Positions 8,920 to 17,002 of a stretch of DNA of 29,471 nucleotides are shown here, one piece after another. The notes beneath the pieces are model-generated. The model searched no databases, had not been told where the DNA came from, and saw only the letters and a program-made list of their open reading frames with translations. The DNA is from an uncultured Pseudomonadota bacterium (GTDB taxonomy: Bacteria; Pseudomonadota; Gammaproteobacteria; Steroidobacterales; Steroidobacteraceae): assembly GCA_946479515.1 (NCBI GenBank), contig CAMLGF010000045.1:1-29471 (forward strand), given 5' to 3'. Within the stretch, counting starts at the first letter, position 1. Every line of letters starts with the position of its first letter. The translations under genes and the position numbers were made by a program.

Positions 8920-9534
8920 ATGCATCTGTTCGACTACCTGGATTCGGGCAACGGTTTCAAGGTCCGGCTGCTGCTGTCGCAGCTCGGCATGAAGTACCAG
9001 TGGACCCATGTCGACATCGACCAGGGACTGACACGCACCCCGGAATTCCTCAAGCGCAATCCCAATGGACGTATCCCCACGCTCGAGCTCGACGACGGCA
9101 CCAATCTGTTCGAGTCCAACGCCATCATGTGGTATCTCGCGGAGGGCTCGCGCTTCGTGCCGGCCACGCAGCTGGGGCGCGCGCAGGTGCTGCAGTGGAT
9201 GTTCTTCGAGCAATACAGCCACGAACCCTACGTCGCCACCCCGCGTTACATCTGCCGCCATCTGCCGGCCGATCATCCGCGCCGCGCCGAATTACCGGGG
9301 CGGCTCGAGAAAGGGCATGCAGCGCTCGAGGTCATGGAGGGCCACCTCGCAAACCACGAGTTCTTCGTCAACGACCGGTACGGCATCGCGGACATCGCGC
9401 TGTATGCCTATACGCACGTGGCGCCGGACGGCGGCCTTGATCTGGCGGCTTATCCGCATGTCCGCGCGTGGCTGGGCCGCGTGGCCTCGCAGCCGGGGTA
9501 CGTCGCATTGCTCGACGTGCCAAGCGCCGCATGA
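8920..9534 (+). CDS. Glutathione S-transferase family protein
   Basis: 204 residues with a ribosome site (AGAGGGA, 8903-8909). The N-terminal thioredoxin-fold half (1-80) includes MHLFDYLDSGNGFKVRLLL with the catalytic-loop Ser/Asn-Gly region, the cis-Pro strand GRIPTLELDDG, and the glutathione-binding ESNAIMWYLAE (gamma-glutamyl ES motif). The C-terminal helical half has YGIADIALYAYTHVAPDGG, the conserved SxxD-type N-cap helix. Related to the YfcG/YghU-like bacterial GSTs that use glutathione in reductions or conjugations. It overlaps the next gene by 4 nt (ATGA) and is divergent from the LysR gene, which probably controls it. Confidence 0.9.
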   Translation: MHLFDYLDSGNGFKVRLLLSQLGMKYQWTHVDIDQGLTRTPEFLKRNPNGRIPTLELDDGTNLFESNAIMWYLAEGSRFVPATQLGRAQVLQWMFFEQYSHEPYVATPRYICRHLPADHPRRAELPGRLEKGHAALEVMEGHLANHEFFVNDRYGIADIALYAYTHVAPDGGLDLAAYPHVRAWLGRVASQPGYVALLDVPSAA

Positions 9535-9884
9535 GCTTCGCGAAGACGCCCGCGCCACCGTATTACGCGGTGATCTTCACCTCCACGCGCACCTCCGTGG
9601 ACGAGGGTTATGACGCCGTGGCCCGGCGCATGGTGGAGCTGGCGGTCGCGCAGCCCGGCTTTCTCGGCGTCGAAAGCACGCGCGGCCCGGATGGGCTTGG
9701 CATCACGGTCTCATACTGGTCGTCGCTCGAGGCGATCTCCGCGTGGAAGGCGCAAGGCGAGCACCGTGCCGCGCAGGCCAGCGGCCATCGCAAGTGGTAC
9801 GAGCACTTCGAGCTGCGCGTGGCCAGGGTGGAGCGCGCGTATGGCGGCCCCCGGCATGAGCCAAACAATCCCTCGACGCCCTGA
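9531..9884 (+). CDS. Antibiotic biosynthesis monooxygenase (ABM)-like small protein
   Basis: 117 residues; the ATG overlaps the GST stop (ATGA, 9531-9534), so translation is probably coupled. The pattern YYAVIFTSTRT, then a helix (GYDAVARRMVELAVAQPGFLGVES) and VSYWSSLEAISAWK with EHRAAQ is that of the dimeric ferredoxin-like ABM fold, in which a W-x-S-x-E-A-x-x-x-W segment is typical. Members are cofactor-free oxygenases or heme-degrading proteins; many are uncharacterised. Co-expression with a GST hints at a role in electrophile or quinone handling, but that is inference. Confidence 0.8.
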   Translation: MSFAKTPAPPYYAVIFTSTRTSVDEGYDAVARRMVELAVAQPGFLGVESTRGPDGLGITVSYWSSLEAISAWKAQGEHRAAQASGHRKWYEHFELRVARVERAYGGPRHEPNNPSTP

Positions 9885-9995
9885 GGTCGCTCGATCGCGA
9901 CGGGTGTAAGCCTGAGACTACGGTGCGACAATGGTTGTGGCGCCGGGCGGACGGAGGCTAGTCTTGCGGGCTGTCATTGAAGCCCGCGAGGACCG

Positions 9996-10454
9996 ATGCG
10001 CAAATTCCTGTACCTGAGCAATGCGCAGCGCTTTGGTGATTTCGCGTTGCTGCTGATGCGCATCTTCGTCGGATTGTTCCTGATCTGGGGCGTCTGGGAC
10101 AACATCACCGACCCGGCGCGCATGCTCGAATTCATCGAGTTTCTCCGCAAACACGGCTTCCCCAACCCGCGTCTGCTGGCACCGCTGTCGGTGTACGTTC
10201 AGCTGCTCGTCGGCGTGGGGTTCGTGCTTGGCGTGTTCACACGTTGGGCCGGCATTCTGTGCGTGATCAATTTCGTCATCGCCATCGTCATGGTGGATCG
10301 GTTCGGGGGCCTGCGCGCCGTCTTCCCGTCCGGTTGTCTGGTGGTCATCGGTCTCTACCTGGCGACACATGGTGCCGGTCGCCTGTCGATGGATTCGGTT
10401 CTCCGAGCCAATGAGTTGCCCCGCACGAGCAGCGGAGTGCGCCTGAAGAGATGA
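9996..10454 (+). CDS. DoxX family membrane protein
   Basis: 152 residues with four hydrophobic segments: about 15-35 (FALLLMRIFVGLFLIWGVWDNI), 62-82, 85-103 and 108-124. LLRIFVGxxFLxxGxxK-like N-terminus and VQLLVGVGFVLGVFTRWAG are typical of the DoxX/SURF4 family, whose members are often poorly understood inner-membrane proteins linked to redox homeostasis. A GAGGA ribosome site lies about 6 nt before the ATG. It stands alone, with 111 nt to the gene before and 484 nt to the gene after. Confidence 0.85.
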   Translation: MRKFLYLSNAQRFGDFALLLMRIFVGLFLIWGVWDNITDPARMLEFIEFLRKHGFPNPRLLAPLSVYVQLLVGVGFVLGVFTRWAGILCVINFVIAIVMVDRFGGLRAVFPSGCLVVIGLYLATHGAGRLSMDSVLRANELPRTSSGVRLKR

Positions 10455-10938
10455 GACCCGGGGAGCGTGAACCGTTTGCCGGTCGTGACCGGTCGGTGAC
10501 GACGCGCGGAAAATAATCTGGCTCGCGAGTGAACCAAGCGGGATCCAAACAGTCGGTCAGGAAAGGTACCCGCACATCTTCGCTCGAGACACATCGTGAA
10601 TCGCTTTCGCTGGCCAACGGACAAATCGCTCGAATCCGCGAGCAACGCGCTTTCCTCCTGGTTGGGGGCGCCGGCTTCCACCCGCAGCGAGTGGAAGGCC
10701 CGGACGATGCTCTCGAGTTCGAGCCCCTGCTGGTGGACCATGCCCCCTCAAACCAGGGCGTTCGCGAAGCGGGTCGGCTCGTGGATCGCCGCGGAATTCA
10801 CGCCGGGTGAATCGACGAAGGCGTCGCCGTCCACCTGACGCCAGTTCGAGCCCGGCCAACCGGGCAGCATCTCCTCGCAGCCGGTATGCTCCTCCTCGAC
10901 ATGGCGGGTGCAGAACCCAGCCTTGGGGATGCTGAAAA
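10455..10938. other. 484-nt stretch with no confident gene; possible decayed leftward coding sequence
   Basis: A CCGGT/ACCGG hairpin (10480-10493) follows the DoxX gene but lacks a T-run. On the minus strand two short frames are suggestive: a 40-codon ORF at 10870-10748 with protein-like composition (for example FVDSPGVNSAAIHEPTRF), and, 6 nt after its TGA, an ATG at 10741 preceded by GAGGGGG that opens a 128-codon frame running into the end of the DoxX gene. The second loses plausibility after about 60 residues. I recognise neither. A remnant of a lost gene fits, but this is weak. Confidence 0.3.
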
Positions 10939-11904
10939 ATGAAGTCTTCCATGTTGGGGCTGCTCATCGCAGCGGGCGCCTTCGGTGCCAGCACCGTCTA
11001 TCTCGCGGTGCAGCTCGACCAGGAGCGCGCGCGCGCCGACCAGGTCGCCCGGCAGACGCAGGGACTGCATGCGCGGATCGCCGAACTCGAAAAGGCCCGG
11101 GCGCAGCTCGAGTCCTGGCGGCTGTCGGCCGCGGGATCGATGACCAGCGAGATCGTGGCGCCAGATGCCGACCTGCCTGCGGCACAGCAAGCCGCCGCCA
11201 CTCCCGCTTCGCCGCCACCGGATCGCACCGTCGAGCCGCCGTCAGGCGCTGGCGCCGGTCGGTTGCCGCAGCGGTCCGAGGCCATGCTGAAAATGATTCG
11301 CGGGCAGGTCCGGGCCAATTTCAAGCGTCTCAATGCCGACCTGGGGGACAAGATCGGGCTCGGCAAGGCGGAAACCGACCAGCTCGTCGATCTGCTGGTG
11401 AGTCATCAGATGAGCATGATCGAACGCAGCCGCGAGGAGCGCGGCAGTGGTCTCACGCCGGAGCAACTTGCCGCGGCGCGCGGCGAGCAGCAGGCAAGGA
11501 ATCTGACTGAAGTCAGGGCCTTGATCGGCGCGGACAAGATGGAGGCGTACCAGGCTTACCAGGAATCCCTGCCGGCGCGACAGGAAGTGGACATGCTGTC
11601 GCGACAGCTCGATGCCAGCGACCTGGGCCTCAGCAAGGATCAACGAGATGCGCTGGTGACGGCGCTGGCCGAGGAACGCAAGCGCGTGCCCGCGCCGACA
11701 CTCGCGCAGAGTGCTTCGCGCGAGGACTACTCCCAGGCAATGGCCACCTGGCAGGAGGACTACAACCAGCGCGCGGCGGCGCGTGCTGCTGGCATCCTCG
11801 ACGGCGAGCAGCAGTCGGCGTACGCCGACTACCAGGAGTGGACCCGGGAGATGCGCCAGCAGTTCGAGGCGCGGCGATCCGCGCGTGGCCCCCGTCCGCC
11901 ATGA
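10939..11904 (+). CDS. Membrane-anchored coiled-coil protein of unknown function
   Basis: 321 residues. A single hydrophobic segment at about 5-24 (MLGLLIAAGAFGASTVYLAV) acts as signal anchor; a coiled coil follows (LDQERARADQVARQTQGLHARIAELEKARAQLE, about 26-58), then an Ala/Pro-rich linker (75-105) and a helical C-terminal domain (110-310) rich in Gln, Glu and Arg. Two segments of that domain resemble each other: one with LTPEQLAAARGEQQARNLTEVRALIGADKMEAYQAY and one ending in AGILDGEQQSAYADYQEW. No family recognised with certainty. Predicted to sit in the inner membrane with its bulk in the periplasm. The stop overlaps the ATGATG preceding the GFA gene. Confidence 0.75.
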   Translation: MKSSMLGLLIAAGAFGASTVYLAVQLDQERARADQVARQTQGLHARIAELEKARAQLESWRLSAAGSMTSEIVAPDADLPAAQQAAATPASPPPDRTVEPPSGAGAGRLPQRSEAMLKMIRGQVRANFKRLNADLGDKIGLGKAETDQLVDLLVSHQMSMIERSREERGSGLTPEQLAAARGEQQARNLTEVRALIGADKMEAYQAYQESLPARQEVDMLSRQLDASDLGLSKDQRDALVTALAEERKRVPAPTLAQSASREDYSQAMATWQEDYNQRAAARAAGILDGEQQSAYADYQEWTREMRQQFEARRSARGPRPP

Positions 11905-11930
11905 TGAACGAAGTCAATCAGGAGAGTTCC

Positions 11931-12275
11931 ATGCAATACCATGGCAGCTGCCATTGCGGCGCGGTCACATTTTCATTCACGGGAGAATTCGGTCCTGCGC
12001 TGTCGTGCAATTGCTCCATCTGTTCGCGCAAAGGCTCGCTGCTGTGGTTCATGCCGCGCGGTGAGTTGCAGGTGAACGGCGCGAATGAACTCGCGACCTA
12101 CACGTTCAACAAGCACGTCATCAAGCATCGGTTCTGCAAGACCTGCGGCGTGCAGCCGTTCGGCGAGGGCACGGACCCCAAGGGCAATCCCATTGCAGCC
12201 GTGAATATCCGCTGCCTGGAGGATTTCGATTTCAGCCAGGTGCCGCTGCAACCATACGACGGCAAGTCGCAGTAG
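11931..12275 (+). CDS. GFA-family (glutathione-dependent formaldehyde-activating enzyme-like) zinc protein
   Basis: 114 residues. The zinc/thiol cysteines of the GFA (CENP-V/GFA) fold are all present: C7 and C9 (SCHCG), C26, C28, C31 (SCNCSIC), C69 and C72 (FCKTCG). Gfa accelerates formation of S-hydroxymethylglutathione from formaldehyde; most homologues are untested. I chose the ATG at 11931 because AGGAGAG lies 6 nt upstream; an in-frame ATG at 11904 would add 9 residues and overlap the previous stop. First gene of a tight rightward cluster that contains a second GFA protein. Confidence 0.9.
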   Translation: MQYHGSCHCGAVTFSFTGEFGPALSCNCSICSRKGSLLWFMPRGELQVNGANELATYTFNKHVIKHRFCKTCGVQPFGEGTDPKGNPIAAVNIRCLEDFDFSQVPLQPYDGKSQ

Positions 12276-12280
12276 GGCAC

Positions 12281-12658
12281 TTGGATCGGATTCTTTACGT
12301 ACTTGCCGGTGCGGCCGGCTTCGTGGGTGTGGCGCTCGGTGCATTCGGCGCCCACGCGCTGAAGGCGCGGCTGAGCGCCGAGATGTTGGCGGTGTTCGAC
12401 ACCGGCGTGCGTTACCAGATGTACCACGTGTTTGCGCTGGTCGCGGCCGCGTGGGCATGGGCGCGCTGGCCGGCGCGCGCATTCGCGCTCGCCGGCTGGT
12501 TGTTCATCGCCGGCATCGCCTTGTTCTCTGGCAGCCTGTACTTGCTGGCCCTGACCGGCGTTCGCTGGCTCGGCGCCATCACTCCGCTAGGTGGCCTGGC
12601 CTTTCTGGCCGGGTGGCTCTGCCTCGCATGGGGAGCCGCCGCTAGACTTCGCGCATGA
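12281..12658 (+). CDS. DUF423 family membrane protein (YgdD-like)
   Basis: 125 residues with four hydrophobic helices. The N-terminus AGAAGFVGVALGAFGAHALK is the DUF423 signature (small Gly-rich first helix ending GAFGAHxL), followed by RYQMYHVFALV, also conserved. Function of the family is unknown; it is a small inner-membrane protein. The start is a TTG at 12281, preceded by AGGG at the previous stop; no ATG lies at the right place. It overlaps the next gene by 4 nt (ATGA, 12655-12658). Confidence 0.9.
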   Translation: MDRILYVLAGAAGFVGVALGAFGAHALKARLSAEMLAVFDTGVRYQMYHVFALVAAAWAWARWPARAFALAGWLFIAGIALFSGSLYLLALTGVRWLGAITPLGGLAFLAGWLCLAWGAAARLRA

Positions 12659-13278
12659 AGTTCTATGATTACTACGCCGACATTCCCGAGCGGGACGTGC
12701 TCGAGTTCGTCTCACACCAGGAGCTGGGGCGCCTGGTCACGGTGGGTGCCGACGGCCAGCCACACCTCGGGCTCTATCCGTTCCTGCTGCGAGCCGACAC
12801 GATCGAAATGCATCTGCATCGCAGCGACGAACAGCTCGACGATCTGCGCGGCAATCCGAAATGCGTGTTCGAGGTCGATGAAGTGCATGGCACCATCCCC
12901 TCGCACTGGCTGCATGCCACCAATGCCGTGTTCGCCACGGCGTTTCATCGCACCGTGATCTTCGAATGCACCGCGGCGATCTCGCTGGATGGCGGGATTC
13001 TGGCCGCCCAACAGCAGCGGCTCATGGCGCGCTACCAACCCGACGGCGGTCATGCGCCCGTCAGCACGGATCTGGCGATGTACCGCGGCCCTTTCGGCGA
13101 AATCGCCGCGCTCGCGCTCCAGGTTCGCGCGCGCAAGGTGAAATGGAAGCTCGCCCAGAATCGCGATCGCCGGAATCGCGAAAAAATCATCGCCGAGCTG
13201 CGCCAGCGCGGCCGGCCTGGAGACTCCGCCGCGGCGGACGCGCTGCAATGGACATTGAATCGCGAAGCGGCCAGGTAG
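12655..13278 (+). CDS. FMN-binding negative transcriptional regulator / PaiB-like flavoprotein
   Basis: 207 residues. A split-barrel FMN-binding fold of the pyridoxamine-phosphate-oxidase type is suggested by LGRLVTVGADGQPHLGLYPFLL, the strand MHLHRSDEQLDDL and FEVDEVHGTIPSHW. The C-terminus (KVKWKLAQNRDRRNREKIIAEL) is the conserved PaiB tail (K-x-K-x-x-Q-N-R). PaiB in Bacillus subtilis represses sporulation and protease genes; in proteobacteria the role is unclear and there is no DNA-binding motif that I can see. Coupled to DUF423 by a 4-nt overlap and overlapping the next gene by 31 nt. Confidence 0.82.
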   Translation: MKFYDYYADIPERDVLEFVSHQELGRLVTVGADGQPHLGLYPFLLRADTIEMHLHRSDEQLDDLRGNPKCVFEVDEVHGTIPSHWLHATNAVFATAFHRTVIFECTAAISLDGGILAAQQQRLMARYQPDGGHAPVSTDLAMYRGPFGEIAALALQVRARKVKWKLAQNRDRRNREKIIAELRQRGRPGDSAAADALQWTLNREAAR

Positions 13279-13694
13279 CCACGACAGCACTTCCCGTGCG
13301 CTGGACGGCTGCGTCGGTGGCCTGGATGCTCATGATGCTGGCCGAAACGGTGCATGCCGCCGTCCGCGAGATCTGGCTGGCTCCCGAGCTCGGCGCTCTG
13401 CGCGCGCGCCAGCTCGGCGTGCCCTTGGGTTCGATCATCGTGCTGCTGATCGCCTGGGCCTGCTCGCGCTGGATACGCGCCGATTCCCGACGCGCGCAGC
13501 TCACGGTGGGTGCCCTGTGGCTGGCGCTCACCCTGCTGTTCGAGTTTTCCGTCGGCAGGGCCATGCACCTCAGCTGGACGCGCCTGCTTGCCGACTACGA
13601 TCCCAGCCGTGGTGGGTTCATGTTGCTGGGGCTGGCGGTGTTGTTCATCGCACCCCTGTGGGTGGCGCGGTGGCCGGGAGCCCGACGGAAATGA
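13248..13694 (+). CDS. Four-helix membrane protein of unknown function
   Basis: 148 residues from the ATG at 13248, which lies 31 nt inside the preceding gene. Hydrophobic segments at about 16-36 (TAASVAWMLMMLAETVHA), 57-72, 83-100 and 120-140 (GGFMLLGLAVLFIAPLWVARW). Between helices 3 and 4 is FSVGRAMHLSWTRLLADYDPSRGG, which looks conserved-type. I recognise it only as a hypothetical membrane protein. The stop overlaps the start of the second GFA gene (ATGA, 13691-13694), so it belongs to this operon. Confidence 0.72.
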   Translation: MDIESRSGQVATTALPVRWTAASVAWMLMMLAETVHAAVREIWLAPELGALRARQLGVPLGSIIVLLIAWACSRWIRADSRRAQLTVGALWLALTLLFEFSVGRAMHLSWTRLLADYDPSRGGFMLLGLAVLFIAPLWVARWPGARRK

Positions 13695-14077
13695 TCACGC
13701 ACCGGGGCGGCTGTCACTGCGGCCTTGTCCGCTTCGAAGTGGATGCGCCGGCGGAGCTGTACATCGACGAGTGCAATTGTTCGATGTGCACGCGCACCTC
13801 CTATCTGCATCTGATCGTGACCGCGGATCGCTTCCGGATCATCCAGGGTCGCGAAGCGCTCGCGCTCTACACCTTCAATACCGGCACGGCGAAGCATTAC
13901 TTCTGCTCTCGATGCGGCACCAAGCCCTTCTACGTGCCGCGATCTCACCCTGACGGCTGGAGTGTCAATGCGCGCTGCATCGACGAGGGCACCGTCACGG
14001 GGATGCGCATTCATGCGATCGATGGCCGCAACTGGGAGACGCAGTATCCCGCTGGTCGGGGGGAGTACAAGGCGTGA
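13691..14077 (+). CDS. Second GFA-family zinc protein
   Basis: 128 residues with the complete GFA cysteine set: C8 and C10 (GCHCG), C28, C30, C33 (ECNCSMC), C72 and C75 (FCSRCG). It shares the fold of the GFA protein at 11931 but differs in most positions, with a longer C-terminus (WETQYPAGRGEYK), so it is not a recent duplicate. ATGA overlap with the preceding membrane-protein gene. Whether either GFA protein handles formaldehyde, another aldehyde or only binds zinc is unknown. Confidence 0.9.
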   Translation: MITHRGGCHCGLVRFEVDAPAELYIDECNCSMCTRTSYLHLIVTADRFRIIQGREALALYTFNTGTAKHYFCSRCGTKPFYVPRSHPDGWSVNARCIDEGTVTGMRIHAIDGRNWETQYPAGRGEYKA

Positions 14078-14139
14078 ACCCGCCTCATCACCCGGAACAG
14101 CTGCCGCACGCACCTCTGCAATAGTCGACGCGCGAGCTC

Positions 14140-14943
14140 TCACCAGGAGTTGCGCAGCTCCCGCAGTTTCACGAACACCGTCCTCGCATCGGGCCTCTCG
14201 CCGATGTCGGGGAACCGCTCGCGCAGCCGCGCGATGACTTCCGGGTTCTGCAGCCGGAAGAAGGCATTCACGCGCTTTTCCTCGCCCAGCGTCGTGACCC
14301 GCGCCGCCGCGGGGTCATGTGACTTCGCGGCCACGAGAGCCGCCGCCGCTTCCGAGTTGCCGGGTTCGCGATCCAGCGTGAACTCCAGGTTGCGTGCCAT
14401 GTACTCGTGACCCGGAAACACGCGCGTCGCGTCCGGCAGGCGCGCGAGCTGATCGACGAAGGTTTCATACAGCAATCCCGGGTCGCCGCCGTGATGGCAA
14501 TTGCCGGCGCCGGCGTTGAACAGCGTGTCCCCGCAGAACAACGCGGGTGCGAAGTCGCTGCCACGTCCATGCGCCAACAGGCACACATGCGAGCGGGTGT
14601 GGCCCGGCGTGTCGAGCACCTCGAGCTCCACGGAGCGGCCGATCCTGACGATGTCGCCGCGGCCCAGACCACGATCGACCCCGCCGATCCTGCGCGCCGC
14701 GCCGGCGTGTGCCATGACCTGCGCATGGGTCGCCGCGACCACGCCGGCATTGCCCTCGGTGTGATCGGGGTGCTCGTGCGTATTGAGCACCTGGGTGATG
14801 TTGAATCCCCGCGCCCGCGCGGCTGCGAGGCATTGCGCAGCGTTCAGGGGATCCACCACCAGCGCTTCGCCGGTTTCGGCGCAGGCGATGAGATAGTTGA
14901 AATTCCGCAGCGAATTCGCTGCCCAGATTCGTTCGACGAGCAT
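14140..14943 (-). CDS. Hydroxyacylglutathione hydrolase-like metallo-beta-lactamase protein (glyoxalase II type)
   Basis: 267 residues. The dinuclear-metal set of the MBL fold is complete: T55-H-E-H-P-D-H61 motif, H115 in TPGHT, D139 in CGDT and H179 in PGHE. The C-terminal domain carries EEKRVNAFFR, matching the EEKxxNPFLR glutathione-binding segment of glyoxalase II, and the length suits that family. Glyoxalase II splits S-D-lactoylglutathione into D-lactate and glutathione, completing methylglyoxal detoxification. The start is 10 nt after the stop of the histidine kinase, so both are likely on one transcript, an unusual pairing. Confidence 0.85.
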   Translation of the reverse strand: MLVERIWAANSLRNFNYLIACAETGEALVVDPLNAAQCLAAARARGFNITQVLNTHEHPDHTEGNAGVVAATHAQVMAHAGAARRIGGVDRGLGRGDIVRIGRSVELEVLDTPGHTRSHVCLLAHGRGSDFAPALFCGDTLFNAGAGNCHHGGDPGLLYETFVDQLARLPDATRVFPGHEYMARNLEFTLDREPGNSEAAAALVAAKSHDPAAARVTTLGEEKRVNAFFRLQNPEVIARLRERFPDIGERPDARTVFVKLRELRNSW

Positions 14944-14953
14944 GGCAGACCTT

Positions 14954-17002
14954 TTACGCCCTCAACGCCTCGTCGAACAACCCGTGCTGCGGCTTGATCG
15001 GCACGCGGATGCGCACCGTGGTGCCCTCGCCGATCACCGAATGGATTTCCACGCTGCCACCCATGAGCTTGAGGCGTTCGCGGATGTTGAACAGGCCGAA
15101 GCCGCCCTGGCGCGTGGGCAGCCGATTGATGGCATGCACCTCGAAACCGATGCCGGGGTCGATCACATCGAGCGCCACCGTGTCGTCGACGACACTGCAG
15201 CGCACCGTCGCGCGCTTGGATCGCGCATGCTTGACGACGTTCTGCAGCAGCTCGCGCACGGTTTGGAACAGAAGCACGGTGACCTGGTCCTCGAGGGGCT
15301 TGGGCAAGCTGTCGTCCTCGACGGTGACCATGAGCCGCTGTTGCCGGGCCACGCGGTCGGCCAGCCAGCGCAGGGCTTCTATCAGTCCGCTTTCGTGCAG
15401 CCCCGGCGGCGCCAGTTCGAGCATCAGCGTACGCGTCTGCAGCGTGGTGTCGGCCAGCACCTGCTCCGCCTCGTCGATCAGCACGAGCTGCTCCCGTTCG
15501 CGCGTCTTGCGCTTGAGCTCGGCGAGCTGCATGGCCATGCCGGCCAGGTTCTGCGCCGGGCCGTCGTGCAGTTCGCTCGCCAGCTTGCGGCGCGCGCGCT
15601 CCTCGGCCAGTGTGATTTCGGTGGCAAGGGCGCGCAATTGCGCGTCGTGCTGGGCGAGCGCGTGCTCGGCCTCGCGCATCGCGGTGACGTCGCGTCCGCT
15701 GCCCCAGAAGCGCAGCACGTGTCCCTGCTCGACGATTCCCACCATGGAAATCAGCAGCACGCGATCCAGGCCGTACGGCCCGTGCACCACGTGCTCTATG
15801 TTCCGCAGCTGGTAGCCATTGCGCATCGCGTCGCGGATTCGCTCGACGTACACCTTCGACCAGGTGGGATGATCCGCGAGCCGTGTTCCGACCAGCGGGT
15901 TCTGCGCATCCTTGACGCCGAGCGCCACCATGAACGCCGTATTGCATTCGGCGACGTACCCGTGCCTGCGAACCCATGCCACCTGTTCGTCGGGCGACAG
16001 CGTGATCGGCATGGGCTCGGCGAGCTCGGTGCGGAAAATGGCCTCGGAGCTGTTCGCCACGAAGGCGCGATAGCGCTCGTCGCTGCCGCGTGCGCTGGCG
16101 ATGGCGTCGTCCCGCTCGGCCATCACCGCCTGCAGCAACAGCACCGGCAGCACGCAGAGCGCCAGGAAGGTCTGCAACTGGTACGGACTGTCGAATGGCC
16201 CGAGCCCGCGGGTGGTGGCCAGCGAGGCGATCGCCACGGTGATGCCGGCTGCCAGCGCCGTGCGCCGTGGACCGCCAAGCATGGCGATCCACACCAGCAC
16301 TGGATAGACGATGTACGGCACGTCGAGCGGCGAGGTCGGCGCGCCGCTGCCGCGCAGGAACACCGCGCCCAGCAACAGCAGCAGCACCAGGAATGCCGCC
16401 AGCGTGGCGGCCGTGCCGCCGCGCGCCTGCCTGGTGCGCGCAAAGCCGTGGAATCCCACCGTGAGCACCAGCGGCGCGACGATGAGAGCGCCCAGCAGAT
16501 CGCCTATCCACCAGCTCTGTACGCTGAGCCAGAATCCGCGCGGGTTCGACTGCGCCGTACCGGTCAGGGAAACAGCCACGAACGCGCAGGCCAGAGTCGA
16601 TGACAGCGCGGCGATCGCGAAGCTGAGCACATGGCGAAGCCGCGCGAACGAGATGGGTCCGCGTATGCCCACCTGCATGAGCCAGACGCCGAGCAGAGCG
16701 GCAAGGAACTTGACGAAGAAGATCTGCCCATAGATGCCGAAGGGGATCTGCGGCGCAAACAGGATGTGAGCCAGCATCTCCGCCAGGAAGGCCGTGGCCG
16801 CGAGCGCAGGCCAGAAATCGACCGGATACAGCAGCAGGAAGGCGAACAAGGAACCCGTGGCCGGCCAGAACACACCTACACCCTGCGGAGCGATGAGCAG
16901 GGTCAGGCCGATTCCCACGGCCAGGAAATGGAGCGGGAAATACACCGCCCCCGCATGCAGGGGGCCTAACTTCAGTCCGAATGGACGAAGGAGACGATTC
17001 AT
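14954..17002 (-). CDS. MASE1-PAS sensor histidine kinase (NarX/DegS-type)
   Basis: 682 residues. N-terminal MASE1 sensor of about eight membrane helices (residues 15-295; GVGVFWPATG at 41-50 is typical), a PAS domain at about 308-445 (YRAFVANSSEAIFR; GSGRDVTAMREAE), a HisKA_3 dimerisation helix with the phospho-acceptor H479 in ELHDGPAQNLAGM, and a HATPase_c domain (560-670) with N-box ELLQNVVKH (N588), G1 DPGIGF (615-620) and G2 GGFGLFNIRERL. Such kinases phosphorylate NarL/FixJ-type regulators, but no response-regulator gene is near, so it is an orphan kinase. It is followed by the glyoxalase II-like gene and divergent from the S41 peptidase (125 nt apart). Confidence 0.93.
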   Translation of the reverse strand: MNRLLRPFGLKLGPLHAGAVYFPLHFLAVGIGLTLLIAPQGVGVFWPATGSLFAFLLLYPVDFWPALAATAFLAEMLAHILFAPQIPFGIYGQIFFVKFLAALLGVWLMQVGIRGPISFARLRHVLSFAIAALSSTLACAFVAVSLTGTAQSNPRGFWLSVQSWWIGDLLGALIVAPLVLTVGFHGFARTRQARGGTAATLAAFLVLLLLLGAVFLRGSGAPTSPLDVPYIVYPVLVWIAMLGGPRRTALAAGITVAIASLATTRGLGPFDSPYQLQTFLALCVLPVLLLQAVMAERDDAIASARGSDERYRAFVANSSEAIFRTELAEPMPITLSPDEQVAWVRRHGYVAECNTAFMVALGVKDAQNPLVGTRLADHPTWSKVYVERIRDAMRNGYQLRNIEHVVHGPYGLDRVLLISMVGIVEQGHVLRFWGSGRDVTAMREAEHALAQHDAQLRALATEITLAEERARRKLASELHDGPAQNLAGMAMQLAELKRKTREREQLVLIDEAEQVLADTTLQTRTLMLELAPPGLHESGLIEALRWLADRVARQQRLMVTVEDDSLPKPLEDQVTVLLFQTVRELLQNVVKHARSKRATVRCSVVDDTVALDVIDPGIGFEVHAINRLPTRQGGFGLFNIRERLKLMGGSVEIHSVIGEGTTVRIRVPIKPQHGLFDEALRA

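Noticed and set aside
10355..10741. 128-codon leftward frame as a normal gene.
   Set aside because: It runs about 100 nt antisense into the conserved DoxX gene and loses protein-like character there; kept only as a possible remnant.
14897..16603. Long open frames antisense to real genes (for example 14897-16603, 18782-20116, 3594-4970, 1716-2873).
   Set aside because: They are the usual shadows in high-GC DNA: products are Arg/Gln/His-rich with no motifs, while the opposite strand encodes clear conserved proteins.
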